Below, in pieces: positions 7,932-18,700 of a DNA stretch of 36,746 nucleotides. Both the position numbers and the translations under genes were made by a program. Under the pieces are notes generated by a model. The model made no database searches and was not told where the DNA came from. It saw only the letters and a program-made list of their open reading frames with translations. The DNA is from an uncultured Burkholderiales bacterium. Lineage in GTDB: Bacteria > Pseudomonadota > Gammaproteobacteria > Burkholderiales > Burkholderiaceae_C. Within the stretch, counting starts at the first letter, position 1; each line of letters starts with the position of its first letter. The DNA is taken from positions 1 through 36,746 of the forward strand of contig CALMQI010000078.1 of NCBI GenBank assembly GCA_937871935.1. The letters are read 5' to 3'.

Positions 7932-8506
7932 GCGTGCCCCGCCTCCTGGCTCAGCATGCGCGGGTCGATGCCCAGCAGGCTGACGGCGCGGTCGTAGCGC
8001 TGCTCGATCGGCGTGTCGAAGATGATCTCGGGCGTCGCGCTGACAGTGAGCCAGCCGTTGCGGCCGATCTCTTCCTCGAGCTGCCCGGCACCCCAGCCGC
8101 TGTAGCCCAGCGTGACCAGCACGCGGCGCGGGCCGGCGCCGCTGGACATGGCCTCGAGCACGTCCTTGCTGGTCGTCATCTCCAGGCCGCCAGGGATGGT
8201 GAGCGTCGAGGTGTACGGGCTTTCCTCGCCGCCGCTGCGCTCGTGCAGCACGAAGCCACGCTCGGTCTGCACTGGGCCGCCGAAATACACCGGCTGTTCG
8301 GCCAGATCCTTGCGGTCGAGCGACAGCTCGACCTTCTCGAACAGGTTGCGCAGCTTGATGTCGATCGGCTTGTTGATCACCAAGCCGAGCGCGCCCTTTT
8401 CGGAGTGCTCGCACAGGTAGACCACGGCACCGGCGAACGTATCGTCGGCCATGCCGGGCATGGCGATCAGGAACTGGTTCGTCAGATCGATACGGCTCGT
8501 GGCCAT
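7928..8506 (-). CDS. yqgE: YqgE/AlgH family protein (UPF0301)
   Basis: 192 residues, full length for the family. The conserved start (LTNQFLIAMPGMADDTFAGAVVYLCEH), GALGLVINKP near 36-45 and the GYSGWGAGQLEEEI block near 134-147 are all present. The family's biochemical role is not settled; AlgH was named from alginate regulation in Pseudomonas. It is the first gene of a five-gene operon. No Shine-Dalgarno precedes the ATG; instead a -10-like TAGAAT ends six bases before it, predicting a leaderless message. Confidence 0.95.
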   Translation of the reverse strand: MATSRIDLTNQFLIAMPGMADDTFAGAVVYLCEHSEKGALGLVINKPIDIKLRNLFEKVELSLDRKDLAEQPVYFGGPVQTERGFVLHERSGGEESPYTSTLTIPGGLEMTTSKDVLEAMSSGAGPRRVLVTLGYSGWGAGQLEEEIGRNGWLTVSATPEIIFDTPIEQRYDRAVSLLGIDPRMLSQEAGHA

Positions 8507-8512
8507 GAATTC

Positions 8513-8518
8513 ATTCTA
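8513..8518 (-). promoter_or_regulatory. -10-like hexamer directly before yqgE
   Basis: On the minus strand TAGAAT lies at 8518-8513, followed by six bases and the yqgE ATG. A start about 7 bases past the hexamer falls at or beside the ATG, so the operon message may have no leader. No clear -35 was seen. Confidence 0.45.
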
Positions 8519-8656
8519 TGCCGCACTCGCGAAACCCCAAGGGGCACGAGCCCCTCGATCCGCGGGTCGCGCGACCGGCCGCGCACCGACCGGCAAAAAC
8601 CGCGCCACACTCCTGCCTGCCGCATCGTCGCGGGCCACAACCAGAGGACTCCTGAC

Positions 8657-9385
8657 ATGAGCGTCGACGTACTTTCCTTGCCGCCGGCCGTGCAGAGCGC
8701 CCTGCAGCATGTCACCACCGCCACGCTGACCACGGTGTTGCTGAAGAAGGGGCTGCGCAAGGTCTGGCTGGCGGGTAGCCGCCCGTTGCGGCCGGGACAG
8801 GGGCGCGTAATCGGTCGCGCCTTCACGCTGCGCTTCGTGCCAGCGCGCGAGGACCTGGCCACGCCGGCCTCGTGGGCCAACCCGATCTCCACGCGCGCCG
8901 CCATCGAGGCCATGCCCGCCGGCTGCGTGGCCGTGGTCGACGCGATGGGCGTCACTGATGCCGGCATCTTCGGCGACATCCTGTGCGCGCGCATGCGCAA
9001 GCGCGACGTGGCCGGGCTGGTCTCCGATGGCGTGGTGCGCGACGGTGCCGGGGTGCTGTCCACCGGGCTGCCGGTGTGGTGCCAGGGCAGCGTGGCGCCG
9101 GCCTCGGTGGCCGGGCTCACCTTCGTCGGCTGGCAGGAGCCGGTGGCTTGCGGCGGCGTCGCGGTATTTCCCAACGACGTGGTGGTCGCCGACGACGATG
9201 GCGCCGTGCTGATTCCGGCCGACCTGCTCGACGACGTGGTCGGCGCAGCGGTCGAACAGGAGCTGCTCGAGGGCTGGATCATGCAGGAGGTCGAGCGCGG
9301 CGTCGCCCTGCCCGGGCTGTATCCGGCCAACGAGGCGACGATGGCACGTTACCAGGCTTGGCGCCGCACGCGCGGCGACGCCTGA
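8657..9385 (+). CDS. RraA-family protein (aldolase / RNase regulator fold)
   Basis: 242-residue protein of the RraA / 4-hydroxy-4-methyl-2-oxoglutarate aldolase family. The substrate/metal signature is visible as GIFGDILCARMRKRDVAGLVSDGVVRD (about 107-133), with the Arg and Asp that members use for pyruvate and Mg2+. Family members either cleave tricarboxylic hydroxy-acids or, in E. coli RraA, inhibit RNase E. The sequence alone does not decide between them, though the retained active-site residues favour an enzyme. I chose the ATG at 8657 (AGAGGA 8 bases upstream); the frame is open much further upstream without homology. It sits upstream of, not overlapping, the photolyase gene. Confidence 0.85.
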   Translation: MSVDVLSLPPAVQSALQHVTTATLTTVLLKKGLRKVWLAGSRPLRPGQGRVIGRAFTLRFVPAREDLATPASWANPISTRAAIEAMPAGCVAVVDAMGVTDAGIFGDILCARMRKRDVAGLVSDGVVRDGAGVLSTGLPVWCQGSVAPASVAGLTFVGWQEPVACGGVAVFPNDVVVADDDGAVLIPADLLDDVVGAAVEQELLEGWIMQEVERGVALPGLYPANEATMARYQAWRRTRGDA

Positions 9386-9413
9386 GTACGGCGCAGAGCC
9401 CTCAGCGACGTCG

Positions 9414-10919
9414 ATGCCGACGACTCACGCCAAACCGCTGTCGTCGGCGCTCGTCTGGCTGCGCCGCGACCTGCGCGTCGACGACAACGCGGCGCTGCAT
9501 CACGCGCTGCATGCCGCGCGCCGGGTCTGGTGCGCCTTCGTCTTCGATCGCACCCTGCTCGATCCGCTGCCGCGGGTGGATCGGCGCGTCGAGTTCATTC
9601 GCGACAGCCTGCTCGACCTCGATGCACAGCTGGCGCGGACCGCCACGCAGGCCGGCGTCGCCGGCGTGCGGCTGGTCGTGCGCCACGGCGAGGCGGTGAC
9701 CGAGATCCCCCGGCTGGCCCGCGAACTCGACGTGCAGGCGGTCTTCGCCAGTCATGACGACGACCCCTATGCCTTGACGCGCGATGCCCGCGTGCGGGGT
9801 GCCCTCGCCGAGGCCGGCATCGCCCTGCACACCGGCAAGGACCATGTGGTGTTCGAGCGTGCCGAGGTGATGACAGCAACGCTGACGCCGTACAGCGTGT
9901 TCACGCCCTACAAGAGCGCTTGGCTCAAGCGTGTCGACGCGCAGGCGCTCTCGGCGTGGCCGGTTGCTGAGCTGGCCGGCGCGCTGGCCCCGTTGCCGGC
10001 CGCCGTGCCGGCGGCCGTGCCGACACTCGGCGACATCGGGTTCGAGGCGAGCAACCTGCACGCACTCAAGCTGCCGGCCGGCGCCGGCGGCGCGGAGACG
10101 CTGTGGCACGACTTCGTCGAACGCATCGACGGCTACGCGCAGACACGTGACTTCCCCGGCATCAAGGGCCCGAGCTATCTCAGCACGCATCTGCGCTTCG
10201 GCACGATCTCGGTGCGGCGGCTGGCGCGCGAGGCCTGGCAGCGCATGCAGGGCGGCTCGCGCGGCGCAGAGGTCTGGCTCTCGGAGCTGATCTGGCGCGA
10301 GTTCTACCACCAGATCCTGCACCATCATCCTCACGTCGTCGGCCACGCCTTTCGCCGGGAGTACGAGGCGCTGCGCTTCGATCATGGCCGCCAGGCGAAT
10401 GCCCACTACGCCGCCTGGTGCGAGGGCCGCACGGGTTATCCGCTGGTCGACGCGGCGATGCACCAGATCAACCAGACCGGCTACATGCACAACCGTCTGC
10501 GCATGGTGTGCGCGAGTTTCCTGGTCAAGCACCTGGGCCTAGACTGGAAGCGCGGCGAAGCCTACTTCGCCGAGAAGCTCAACGACTTCGACCTCGCCGC
10601 CAACAACGGCGGCTGGCAGTGGGCGGCCTCCACCGGCTGCGACGCGCAGCCCTACTTCCGGATCTTCAACCCGGTGACGCAGAGCCAGAAGTTCGACCCG
10701 CAGGGGCACTTCATCCGCCGCTACCTGCCGCAGCTGGCGCGGCTGCCAGACGCGGCGATCCATGCGCCGTGGCGCGCGCGGCCGATCGACCTGGCTGGCG
10801 CCGGCATCGAGCTCGATCGCGACTACCCGAGCCCGATCGTCGACCACGACGCGGCACGGACCGCGACGCTGGCACGTTATGCCAACGTGAAGGGACGCGT
10901 CGCGTCGGCGGCGCGCTGA
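9414..10919 (+). CDS. phrB: Deoxyribodipyrimidine photolyase (class I CPD photolyase)
   Basis: Light-driven flavoenzyme that splits cyclobutane pyrimidine dimers. 501 residues: an N-terminal antenna-cofactor domain (LVWLRRDLRVDDNAAL at about 13-28), then the FAD-binding helical domain from about 210 with GPSYLSTHLRFGTIS, WREFYHQIL, RTGYPLVDAAMHQINQTGYMHNRLRM and NNGGWQWAASTGCDAQPYFRIFNP near 397-421. The Trp residues expected for electron transfer and the Asn facing flavin N5 appear in these segments. The start at 9414 is set by the family start; no clear ribosome site is visible. The gene ends 9 bases before the convergent RND remnant. Confidence 0.96.
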   Translation: MPTTHAKPLSSALVWLRRDLRVDDNAALHHALHAARRVWCAFVFDRTLLDPLPRVDRRVEFIRDSLLDLDAQLARTATQAGVAGVRLVVRHGEAVTEIPRLARELDVQAVFASHDDDPYALTRDARVRGALAEAGIALHTGKDHVVFERAEVMTATLTPYSVFTPYKSAWLKRVDAQALSAWPVAELAGALAPLPAAVPAAVPTLGDIGFEASNLHALKLPAGAGGAETLWHDFVERIDGYAQTRDFPGIKGPSYLSTHLRFGTISVRRLAREAWQRMQGGSRGAEVWLSELIWREFYHQILHHHPHVVGHAFRREYEALRFDHGRQANAHYAAWCEGRTGYPLVDAAMHQINQTGYMHNRLRMVCASFLVKHLGLDWKRGEAYFAEKLNDFDLAANNGGWQWAASTGCDAQPYFRIFNPVTQSQKFDPQGHFIRRYLPQLARLPDAAIHAPWRARPIDLAGAGIELDRDYPSPIVDHDAARTATLARYANVKGRVASAAR

Positions 10920-10928
10920 GCGCCGGCG

Positions 10929-11381
10929 TCAGTGGCGGTCGGCGGGCCCAGGCAGCGCGGCAGCGCCGGCCAGGCCGCGCGTCGCACGGCGGCGCAGCCG
11001 GCGCATCATTTCGACCGCGTCGTCGACGAAGGTATAGACCACCGGGATCACCAGCAGGCTGAGGAAGGTCGACGTCACCAGGCCGCCGATGACCACGATG
11101 GCCATCGGCGCGCGAAAGCTCGGGTCGGTGCCGAAGCCGATGGCGATCGGCAGCATGCCGGCCCCCATCGCGATCGTCGTCATCACGATCGGCCGCGCGC
11201 GCTTGCGGCAGGCATCGAGCAGCGCGTCCCAGCGGTTCAGGCCGTGATCACGTCGCGCCATCACCACGTAGTCGACGAGCAGGATCGAGTTCTTCGTCGC
11301 GATACCCATCAGCATGATCATGCCGATCATCGACGGCATGCTGAGATCGGTGCCGGTGACGAACAGCGCCAGGATCGCACC
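10929..11381 (-). pseudogene. 3' remnant of an RND (AcrB-type) efflux pump gene
   Basis: About 150 codons match only the very end of a ~1,030-residue inner-membrane RND transporter: ALFVTGTDLSMPSMIGMIMLMGIATKNSILLVDY, then a loop, RPIVMTTIAMGAGMLP, and the last helices GGLVTSTFLSLLVIPVVYTFVDD. The rest of the transporter, including the proton-relay helices and pore domain, is absent. Homology starts abruptly near 11381. The remnant is well preserved with no internal stop, so the truncation may be recent, or the left edge could be a further join. It is convergent with phrB, and no fusion-protein or outer-membrane partner gene is nearby. Confidence 0.75.
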
Positions 11382-11678
11382 CCGTGCCGCCGCAGAGGCC
11401 GCGCCCGGGGCGGCTCGATCCACCGCGTGCGAGGTCAGCGCCGCACCGCACGCTGCGCATGCGATCGCCATCATGGGCAAGAATCGGTGCGACAGGTAGA
11501 CCATACGTGGCGTCATCGTCAACATGGTTGCCCCGACCGGGGATGGCGCACGCGGCAAGCGATCCGCCATCGACTCGATCCCTGGGTGTGTTGCGCGGCG
11601 GCCGGGCCGGATGGCCGGCATGTTAGCGAGCCTGCTCGCGCAAGGCCCCTGCCCGGGCTCTTGTCGCAAGTCGGCACC
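11382..11678 (-). other. Region without a recognisable gene, open frame with signal-peptide-like start
   Basis: About 300 bases between the RND remnant and the diguanylate cyclase gene. The RND frame stays open upstream to 11669 and contains a segment that looks like a signal peptide (MVYLSHRFLPMMAIACAACG, about 11504-11445), followed by a non-conserved Ala-rich stretch that runs into the RND tail. This could be the 5' scrap of another, secreted-protein gene fused to the RND scrap by deletion, or chance. I see no intact gene, terminator or repeat here. Confidence 0.4.
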
Positions 11679-12707
11679 TCAGAACAACTCGATGTCGCCG
11701 ATCTTCTCGCCCTCGACGAGCTCGCCGCGAGTCACCAGCAAGGCATGGTCGGCGACCTGGTTGCGGCCGTGGCCCTTGGCCCAGTAGACCGCCCGATCGG
11801 CACGCTCGAAGGCGGCGTTGGGATTGTCGGTGGGCCTGACCCGCGTGAAGCCGACCGACACGGTGATGGTGCCGACCTGCGGAAAGGTGTAGGCCTCGAC
11901 GTTGTGGCGCAGGCGTTCGAATGCGGCCGCCGCCTGCGCGTCGCCGGCGCAGCGCATGAGCACGACGAACTCTTCGCCGCCGAAGCGATACAACCGATCG
12001 TGGAAGCGGAACGTCGCGCGCATCAGGCGCGACAGCAGCAGCAGAACCTCGTCGCCGATCAGATGTCCGTGCCCGTCGTTGACGGCCTTGAAGTGGTCGA
12101 TATCGACCACGCCAAGGTAGGGGTCGCGCGCGGCCGGGTTGTCGCGGCGCGCCTCGGCGGCGGGCGTCTGCGCCACGCCAGCCAGCGCCGTCACCTTGTA
12201 GAACGAATCGTCGAAGGTCTTGCGGTTGAGCAGCCCGGTCAGACTGTCGCGTTCGCTGTAGTCGAGCAGGCCCTGCACATTGCGATAGATGCGCATCATG
12301 TTGCTGACCATGCGCAACTGCTCGGCATCCAGATCTGTCCTGCTCTCGATCTCGAGAACGCCGATCACGTCACGATCGGTCAGCAGCGGAAAGTAGGTCC
12401 TGTGCGTCGTGTCGCTGATCTCCAGCGGCTCCTGCTGCCGCAGGCACTCCAGGCGCCGAGGGAAGGCGTCGAGTGCGGGCAACGCCTCGAGCTCGGACCA
12501 TACCGGGTCGGCCTGCGCTGCGATATCGCCCGGGCCCAGGCGGGCGCGGACGAGCCAGCGCTGATCGGACTCGTCGCCGACACAATGGCAGATCGCCACC
12601 GAGATCGGCCGCAGCAGATCACGCAGCACGCCGACGAGCGTGGTGTCCAGGATGTCGCGGTCGCGAAACCCAGTCAGCTCGGCCAGGTGGTCAACGACCT
12701 GTGACAT
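11679..12707 (-). CDS. GAF-GGDEF diguanylate cyclase
   Basis: 342 residues, cytoplasmic, no membrane helix. Residues about 15-145 look like a GAF-type sensor (YFPLLTDRDVIGVLEIES). A linking helix leads to a GGDEF domain from about 152 (DSLTGLLNRKTF). The active-site loop is RFGGEEF (GGEEF 243-247), and the metal-binding Asp is in VVDIDHFK near 202, so it should make cyclic di-GMP from GTP. The product-inhibition I-site RxxD is intact as RFHD (234-237), five residues before GGEEF. It lies 54 bases after chpA on the same strand. Cyclic di-GMP commonly affects type IV pili, so a functional link to the Pil-Chp operon is plausible but inferred. TACACT ends six bases before the ATG. Confidence 0.95.
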   Translation of the reverse strand: MSQVVDHLAELTGFRDRDILDTTLVGVLRDLLRPISVAICHCVGDESDQRWLVRARLGPGDIAAQADPVWSELEALPALDAFPRRLECLRQQEPLEISDTTHRTYFPLLTDRDVIGVLEIESRTDLDAEQLRMVSNMMRIYRNVQGLLDYSERDSLTGLLNRKTFDDSFYKVTALAGVAQTPAAEARRDNPAARDPYLGVVDIDHFKAVNDGHGHLIGDEVLLLLSRLMRATFRFHDRLYRFGGEEFVVLMRCAGDAQAAAAFERLRHNVEAYTFPQVGTITVSVGFTRVRPTDNPNAAFERADRAVYWAKGHGRNQVADHALLVTRGELVEGEKIGDIELF

Positions 12708-12713
12708 ATCCGC

Positions 12714-12719
12714 AGTGTA
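12714..12719 (-). promoter_or_regulatory. -10-like hexamer directly before the GGDEF gene
   Basis: On the minus strand TACACT (12719-12714) is followed by six bases and the ATG, the same layout as at yqgE. It overlaps a small inverted repeat (GCAGTG 12712-12717 / CACTGC 12724-12729). This suggests the cyclase has its own promoter rather than relying only on read-through from chpA. Confidence 0.35.
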
Positions 12720-12761
12720 GGGGCACTGCCCTCACATATGCGGGAGCCGTCAACCTCTGCT

Positions 12762-15700
12762 TCAGGCGCCGGCGGAGACCGTGCGCGCGTAGCGTGCTAC
12801 CAGCGACAGCAGATCCTCTTCAGAGTAGGGCTTGCCCAGGTAGTGGTCGACACCTAGCTCGGCCGCGTAGTCGCGGTGCTTCTGCGCAATGCGCGAGGTG
12901 ATCATGATGACCGGCAGATCGGCCAGGCGCGGATCGGAACGCAGGTTGCGCACGAGATCGAATCCGTCCATGCGGGGCATTTCGATGTCGGACAACAGCA
13001 CCGCGGGCCGCTCCTCGGCGAGCTTTTCCAGGCCTTCCATGCCGTCCTTGGCGAGCGCGACGCGGTAGCCTTCGCGCGCCAGCAGGCGCTGGGTGACGCG
13101 GCGCACAGTCAGCGAGTCGTCGACCACCAGCACGAGCGGCGCCAACGATTCGGCCTCTTGAGGCGCGACGGGCAGTTCCGGCGCCGCCAGCGACGCGCGT
13201 GTCATCGCCCAGGCACCTTCGCCGTACAGCGTGGCCAGCGCCACCGGGTTGTAGATCAGTGCCGGCAGGCCCGAGGGCAGCAGCGTCATGCCGGCCAGAC
13301 CGGGCAGCTTGGCGAGCTGCGGTCCGAGGTTCTTGACCACCACTTCCTGGTTGCCGAGCACTTCGTCGATATGCAGCGCAATGCGTTGCGCCGCGCTGCG
13401 GATGATGACGATAGGTTGCGAACGTGTGCCGATCTGGCCGCGCGGACTGGCCTGCAGCAGCGCACCGAGCCAGAAGAAGGGCAGGCTGCGATCATCGAGT
13501 CGGAACGCGCTGGCACCATAGGCCTGCTGAATCTCGCTCGGCGACGCGCGCTTGACGATCTCGACCAGCGTCGACGGCACGGCGACCGTCAACGCACCAC
13601 AGCGCAGCATCACCACCTGTGTGACCGCGGTGGTCAATGGCAGCACCAGGCGAAAGCTGGTGCCACGTCCGGCCGCAGTAGCCGTCTCGATGCGGCCGCC
13701 CATCGCGTTGACGTCGGCGCGCACCACATCCATGCCGACACCGCGTCCGGCCAGGCCGGTCACCGACTCGGCCGTGCTGAAGCCCGAGGTGAAGATCAGG
13801 TTCGCGAGTTCGGCGTCGGTCGGCGCGGCCCCGGCTGGAATCAGGCCCATCGCCAAGCCCTTGTCGCGGATGCGCCCGAGGTTCAGGCCGGCGCCGTCGT
13901 CCCGGAATTCGACGGCGACTTCGTTGCCTTCCTGGGCGACCGTGATGACGATCGAACCCGTAGCGTCTTTGCCGGCGGCGGCGCGGACATCAGGCGACTC
14001 GATGCCGTGGGTGACGCAGTTGCGCAGCAGATGCTCGAAGGCACCCGTCATGCGGTCCAGCACACCGCGGTCGACTTCGATCGCGCCGCCGACGATGTCC
14101 AGCCGCACCTGCTTGCCGGTCTCCTTGGCGGCCTGGCGCACCAGGCGGTACAACCGCTCGGACAGGCCTTCGAATTCCACCATGCGCGTGCGCAGCAGGT
14201 CGTCCTGCAGGTCGCGCGTCAGGCGGGCTTGCGCGGCGAGTTCGTCTTCGGTCGACTGCAGCGCCCGCTGCAGGCTGCGCTGCACGGTGGCCACGTCGTT
14301 GACCGACTCGGCCATCATGCGAGTCAGCTCCTGGAACCGCGTGAAACGGTCCATCTCGAGCGGGTCGAACGATTGCGCGGCAGCCTTGGCCGCCTCGATG
14401 CGCGAGGCGATTTGCGTCTCGGCCTGCAACTCGATGTCGCGCAGCTGGCGGCGCAGCCGCTCCAGGTTTTCGGTCAGGTCCGACAGCGCGGCCTTCAGCT
14501 GGCCGACGTCCGATTCGATGCGCGAACGCGTGATGCTCACCTCGCCGGCATGGCTGACGAGCCGATCGAGCAACTGCGAGCGCACGCGCACCGCGGACTG
14601 CGTGCTGCCGGTGCCCATCACCGGCTCGGCGGGTGTTCCCGCGGCGACGGGTGTCCTGCTGAATCGGGCCCAGTCGATCGCAGGACCAGCCTGGATGGTG
14701 GGTGCCGTGACGGGCGCGGGCTTCGAGGCGAGCTCGGGAGCCGACGCGAAGGAAACCGCCGACTGCGCAGGCTCGACCGGCATGATCGCCGGCACGGGCG
14801 TCACACCCACCGGTCGCAGTATGCCCAGCGGGGACAGATCGCTTCCAGCCGTCGGCGGGGTTGGGTTCTGTGTCTCAACTGCAGGCGCACGCTGACCCTC
14901 GAGCGGCATCGGCTGCGAGTGGTCGGCATCACCGCGGCGCAGCAGGTCGAAACGGATCTCGATCGCGTCGACGCGGCCAACCAGGCGCTCGACGTCGGCG
15001 GCCGTCGCATGACCGCGACCGACCAGATGTTCGATGGCGGTCTCGAGACGGTGCGCCATCTCGCCCAGACGCATCGCACCGGCCAGTCGGGCGCCGCCCT
15101 TCAGCGTGTGCAATGTGCGCATGCAGGCTGATGCGGCCGCTGCCTCGCTTGGGCGTCGTACCCAGTCGCGCATGCGTGATTGCAGCTGCGGAATCAGCTC
15201 GAGCCCCTCTTCCTCGAAGATCGGGAACAGTTCGGCGTCGATCGCGTCGACCGCGTCGATGTCATCCTCGTCGTCGAGAGCGTCGACTCTCACCGCCGGC
15301 ACAGCGACCGGGCGCTGCACCGGGTCGGGCAACTCGCGCAGCGGGCGCAACTCGGCGTGGCCGAACTCGGTCAGTTGTGGCGCCGGTGTCAGCGGTGTGA
15401 AGTTCGAGCCGGCGCCGGGCAGGCGTGGCTGCGCTGGTGCCGCAGCGGCCGGCGGCAACGCAGGCGCCTCGGCTTCCGGCACCACAAGGTGCTCGTGATC
15501 GATCAGGAAGCCCATCAGCTCCGGATCGGGGCTCTTCAGGAAACCGGCGGCGAACTGATGCAGCAGGCGCCGGATCTCTTCGCCGGCAGCCACGAACAGC
15601 TGGGCCTCTTCGCTGATGCCGAAACCGCGAGCATGTGCGCGCGACAGCGCGTGTTCGAGCGAGCGGGCCAGCTGGGACAAGTCGCTGAACCCCACGGTGG

Positions 15701-18700
15701 AGGAGTTGCCGGCCAACGAGTGCGCAAGGCCGACAGGTGTCTCACCGACCGGTCGGCCGAGTTCGTGCGACCACTCGGCCAGTTCGGTGGCCAGGCGGCG
15801 CGATAGTTCGTCGGCCTCGTTCAGGAAGATGTTGAACAGCGGAATCGGTATGCGCAACGAACCGACGATCTTGAACTGATCGGCATCGGGCATCGGCACC
15901 GCCACCGACGCGGGCGGCTCGGCGATCGACAGGTCGATGAGCTTGGACAGGGCAGGCGTATCCAGGGAGCCGGGTACGGAGTCGACATAGGGCCCGAGCG
16001 CAGCAGGCATCGTCTCCATCGCGTCGGGTCGCGTATCGGGCGCCGCAGCCTCGGAGGCGGGCATCCCCGGGTCGGGCAGAGCCAGGTCGATCAGGCCCAC
16101 CGCGGGCTCGGCCGGCGCGGTCGGCGGCGCCTCACTGCGCGGCAGTGGCATCACCTCGGTGGCGAGATCGCCCGACGGCAGCGCCAGACGGAACGGGTCC
16201 GTCGGCACCTCTGATGTGCCGAGGTCGAGCTCGAAGCTCACCTCGGCCACCGGCGGCACCTCGATGGCTGCGGCTGGAGCGCTGTCGAGCATCGGTAGCA
16301 CGATCTCGTCAGCCACCGGAAGGTCGAGTACCGGGGCTGGCTTGGCAACGACTTCGGGGGCAGGAATCGGAGCGGCTGCGGGCACAGCTGGAGCGGGGAC
16401 CGGCACTGCCAACGCGCCGGGTGTGCTCGGCAACGCCTCGGTGAGCGGAATGCGGCGTCGATCGTTGCGCAACGAATCGGCCGCGCGGCCGACCGTCCGA
16501 TGCTGGAAGCCGGCCGTCTGGCCCGAGGCGATGGCTTCGATCCAGCGGCCGAGATAGTCGACGGCCTCGCCGCTGAACTCCAGCAGGTCGTGATCGGCCG
16601 GAGCGCCTTCGGCCATGCGGGCGTTGTACAGCTGCTCGCAGCCCCAGGCAGCCTCGCCGAAATCTTTCAGCCCGACCATGCGCGAGCTGCCCTTCAAAGT
16701 GTGGAAGGCGCGGCGCACCGACGTCATCTCGCCGAGATCGGACGGGTGGTGCGACAGCTGCTTGAGCGCGTCGCGCGCGGTTTGCATCACCTCGCGCGCT
16801 TCCTCCAGGAAGATATCGCGCATCTCATGATCGTCTTCGAGCCCGGTGGTGCCGGGCGCAGTGGGCGCCGTCACCGTCGGCGACACCGCCTTCAGCGGCG
16901 CCAGCTGGCTCGGCGGTGCCAGACCGGCCATCTGGCTGGGCTGCGCATCGAGTTGCGGGTTGGCCACGTTGTCCATCGCGCGAGCGATGGCGGCGCGGGC
17001 CTGCTCCTTCTCGGCGTCATTGCCGGCGGCCTGCAGCGCACGCTGCACCTTGCCGGCCACGCCCGCCACACCACGCTGATCGGCAGCCTCGGCCTGGCGC
17101 GTGAGCCGCTCGAGATCGCGCGACAGCGCGCCGACGTCCCCGTCGCCCGATCGGGCGGTACGTGCGATCGCCTCGGCCTGTTCGACGAGGCCACGCTCCA
17201 TCGCGGGCGGCACCTCGAGTGCGCCGAAACCCGACGGCCGCTGTGCGCGGTCCATCACGGAGTGCAGGTTGCCGCCGACCGGGTCGAAGCGGAACAGCGA
17301 CTTGGCCATCTGCGGCTGCACGCTGAGCATGTCGATCAGGAAACTCAAGGCGCCCAGGTTGTCGGCCAGACGGTCGAAGGTATCGGTCTGGACCCCGGCA
17401 GCGGCCTCGGCGTCGGCCGCGATCAGTGCATCGACGTCATCGCGCATGCGCACGACGGCATGCGAGGCATGATCCTGGCCCAGCACCGACAGCACGCCAC
17501 GCATGGAAGATAGCTGCGCCGGCACCGGAATCAGCACCTCGCGCTGTGCCGGGTTGCGGAAGTACTGGTCGATGTGCTTCTCGATCTCGGACAACGAGGC
17601 GCGCAACTCTTGCACCACGCTGCCCATCGTCTGACGGTCGGAAACCCGACGGTACAGGTCCTCCATCCAGACCTCGAGTGCACCGGGTGGCCGGCCCTGG
17701 CGCACATCGTCGATGCGCTGCGCGAGGCGGCGCACGCGGCCGGCCAGTTCGGGATGATCGAGCTCGACATCCTCCAGCGAGGCGTCGACATAGAGCAAGC
17801 CGGTCGCGACCTCCATCGCGAGCTCGGGCGTCACGGTCCCGCCGGCTTGCAGCGTCTGCGCAGCAGCAGTCTGCAGCGACTGCGCCAGCACGTCACCTTG
17901 CGGATAGAGCTTCTGCAGCGACTCGCCCACCAGCGCAAACTGCTCGGGCAGCCCCATCAGCCGCTGATGATCGCCGCCAGCAACGGCCGACCAGACCTCC
18001 TTGGCCGCGGCGACGCGCTTGCGCGCCTGCAACAACACGGCCGGGTCGAAGCGGCCGAGGCGCGTGCTTTCGTAGTCCTGCGCCACCGTCTGGCCGATCT
18101 CGAACGCCTGCCGCACGGCGGCCAGTCGCGGGCCGGCGGCGTGGTCGGCTCTCGGTGCCGACTGCGCGCAGAAGAACAGCAGGTCCTGCGCCAGGCGATC
18201 CGACGGATCGGCGGCGTCGCCGGCACGCAGTTGCGCCAGCAGTCGCGAGGCGAGTCGCTTGCCGTAGATGTCGGCCTTCAGCAGGCCCTCGGCCTGCGCT
18301 TCGTAGACGGCCGCCGCCAGATGCCACAACGTGGCAAGGCGGTCGCCGCTGCCCGAGGCCAGGCCGGCGAACAGGTCGCTCATGCGTCTTGCCGCACCGG
18401 CATCGCGCCCGCGCATCAGCGCCAGGGTTTCGGTTTCCAGCTCCGACTGCGTCGACACGTCGGGGTGGCGTGGCGGCTGCAGCGGCATGGCCGGCAGGGC
18501 ACGCCACTGCCAGTCCTTGGTCCACAAGTCGGCCGGATGCACGCGGCCGGCACCGGCCAGCTCCTGCAGGGCGCGATACTGCGGGAACATTGCCAGCGGC
18601 GAGATCGACTTGCCGGCCAGCAGGCGCGCCAGGTAGTCGAGCAACGCGAACGAGCCGCGTTCGATCGTCTCCACCGCGGCCGGCGTGATCCCGCGGCTGC

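Noticed and set aside
12712-12729. Inverted repeat GCAGTG/CACTGC as a terminator of chpA
   Set aside because: Six-base stem with no following T-run on the minus strand; it overlaps the possible GGDEF promoter instead.
12876-15131. 751-residue plus-strand open frame inside chpA
   Set aside because: Antisense to the conserved ATPase, CheW and receiver domains; no ribosome site or homology.
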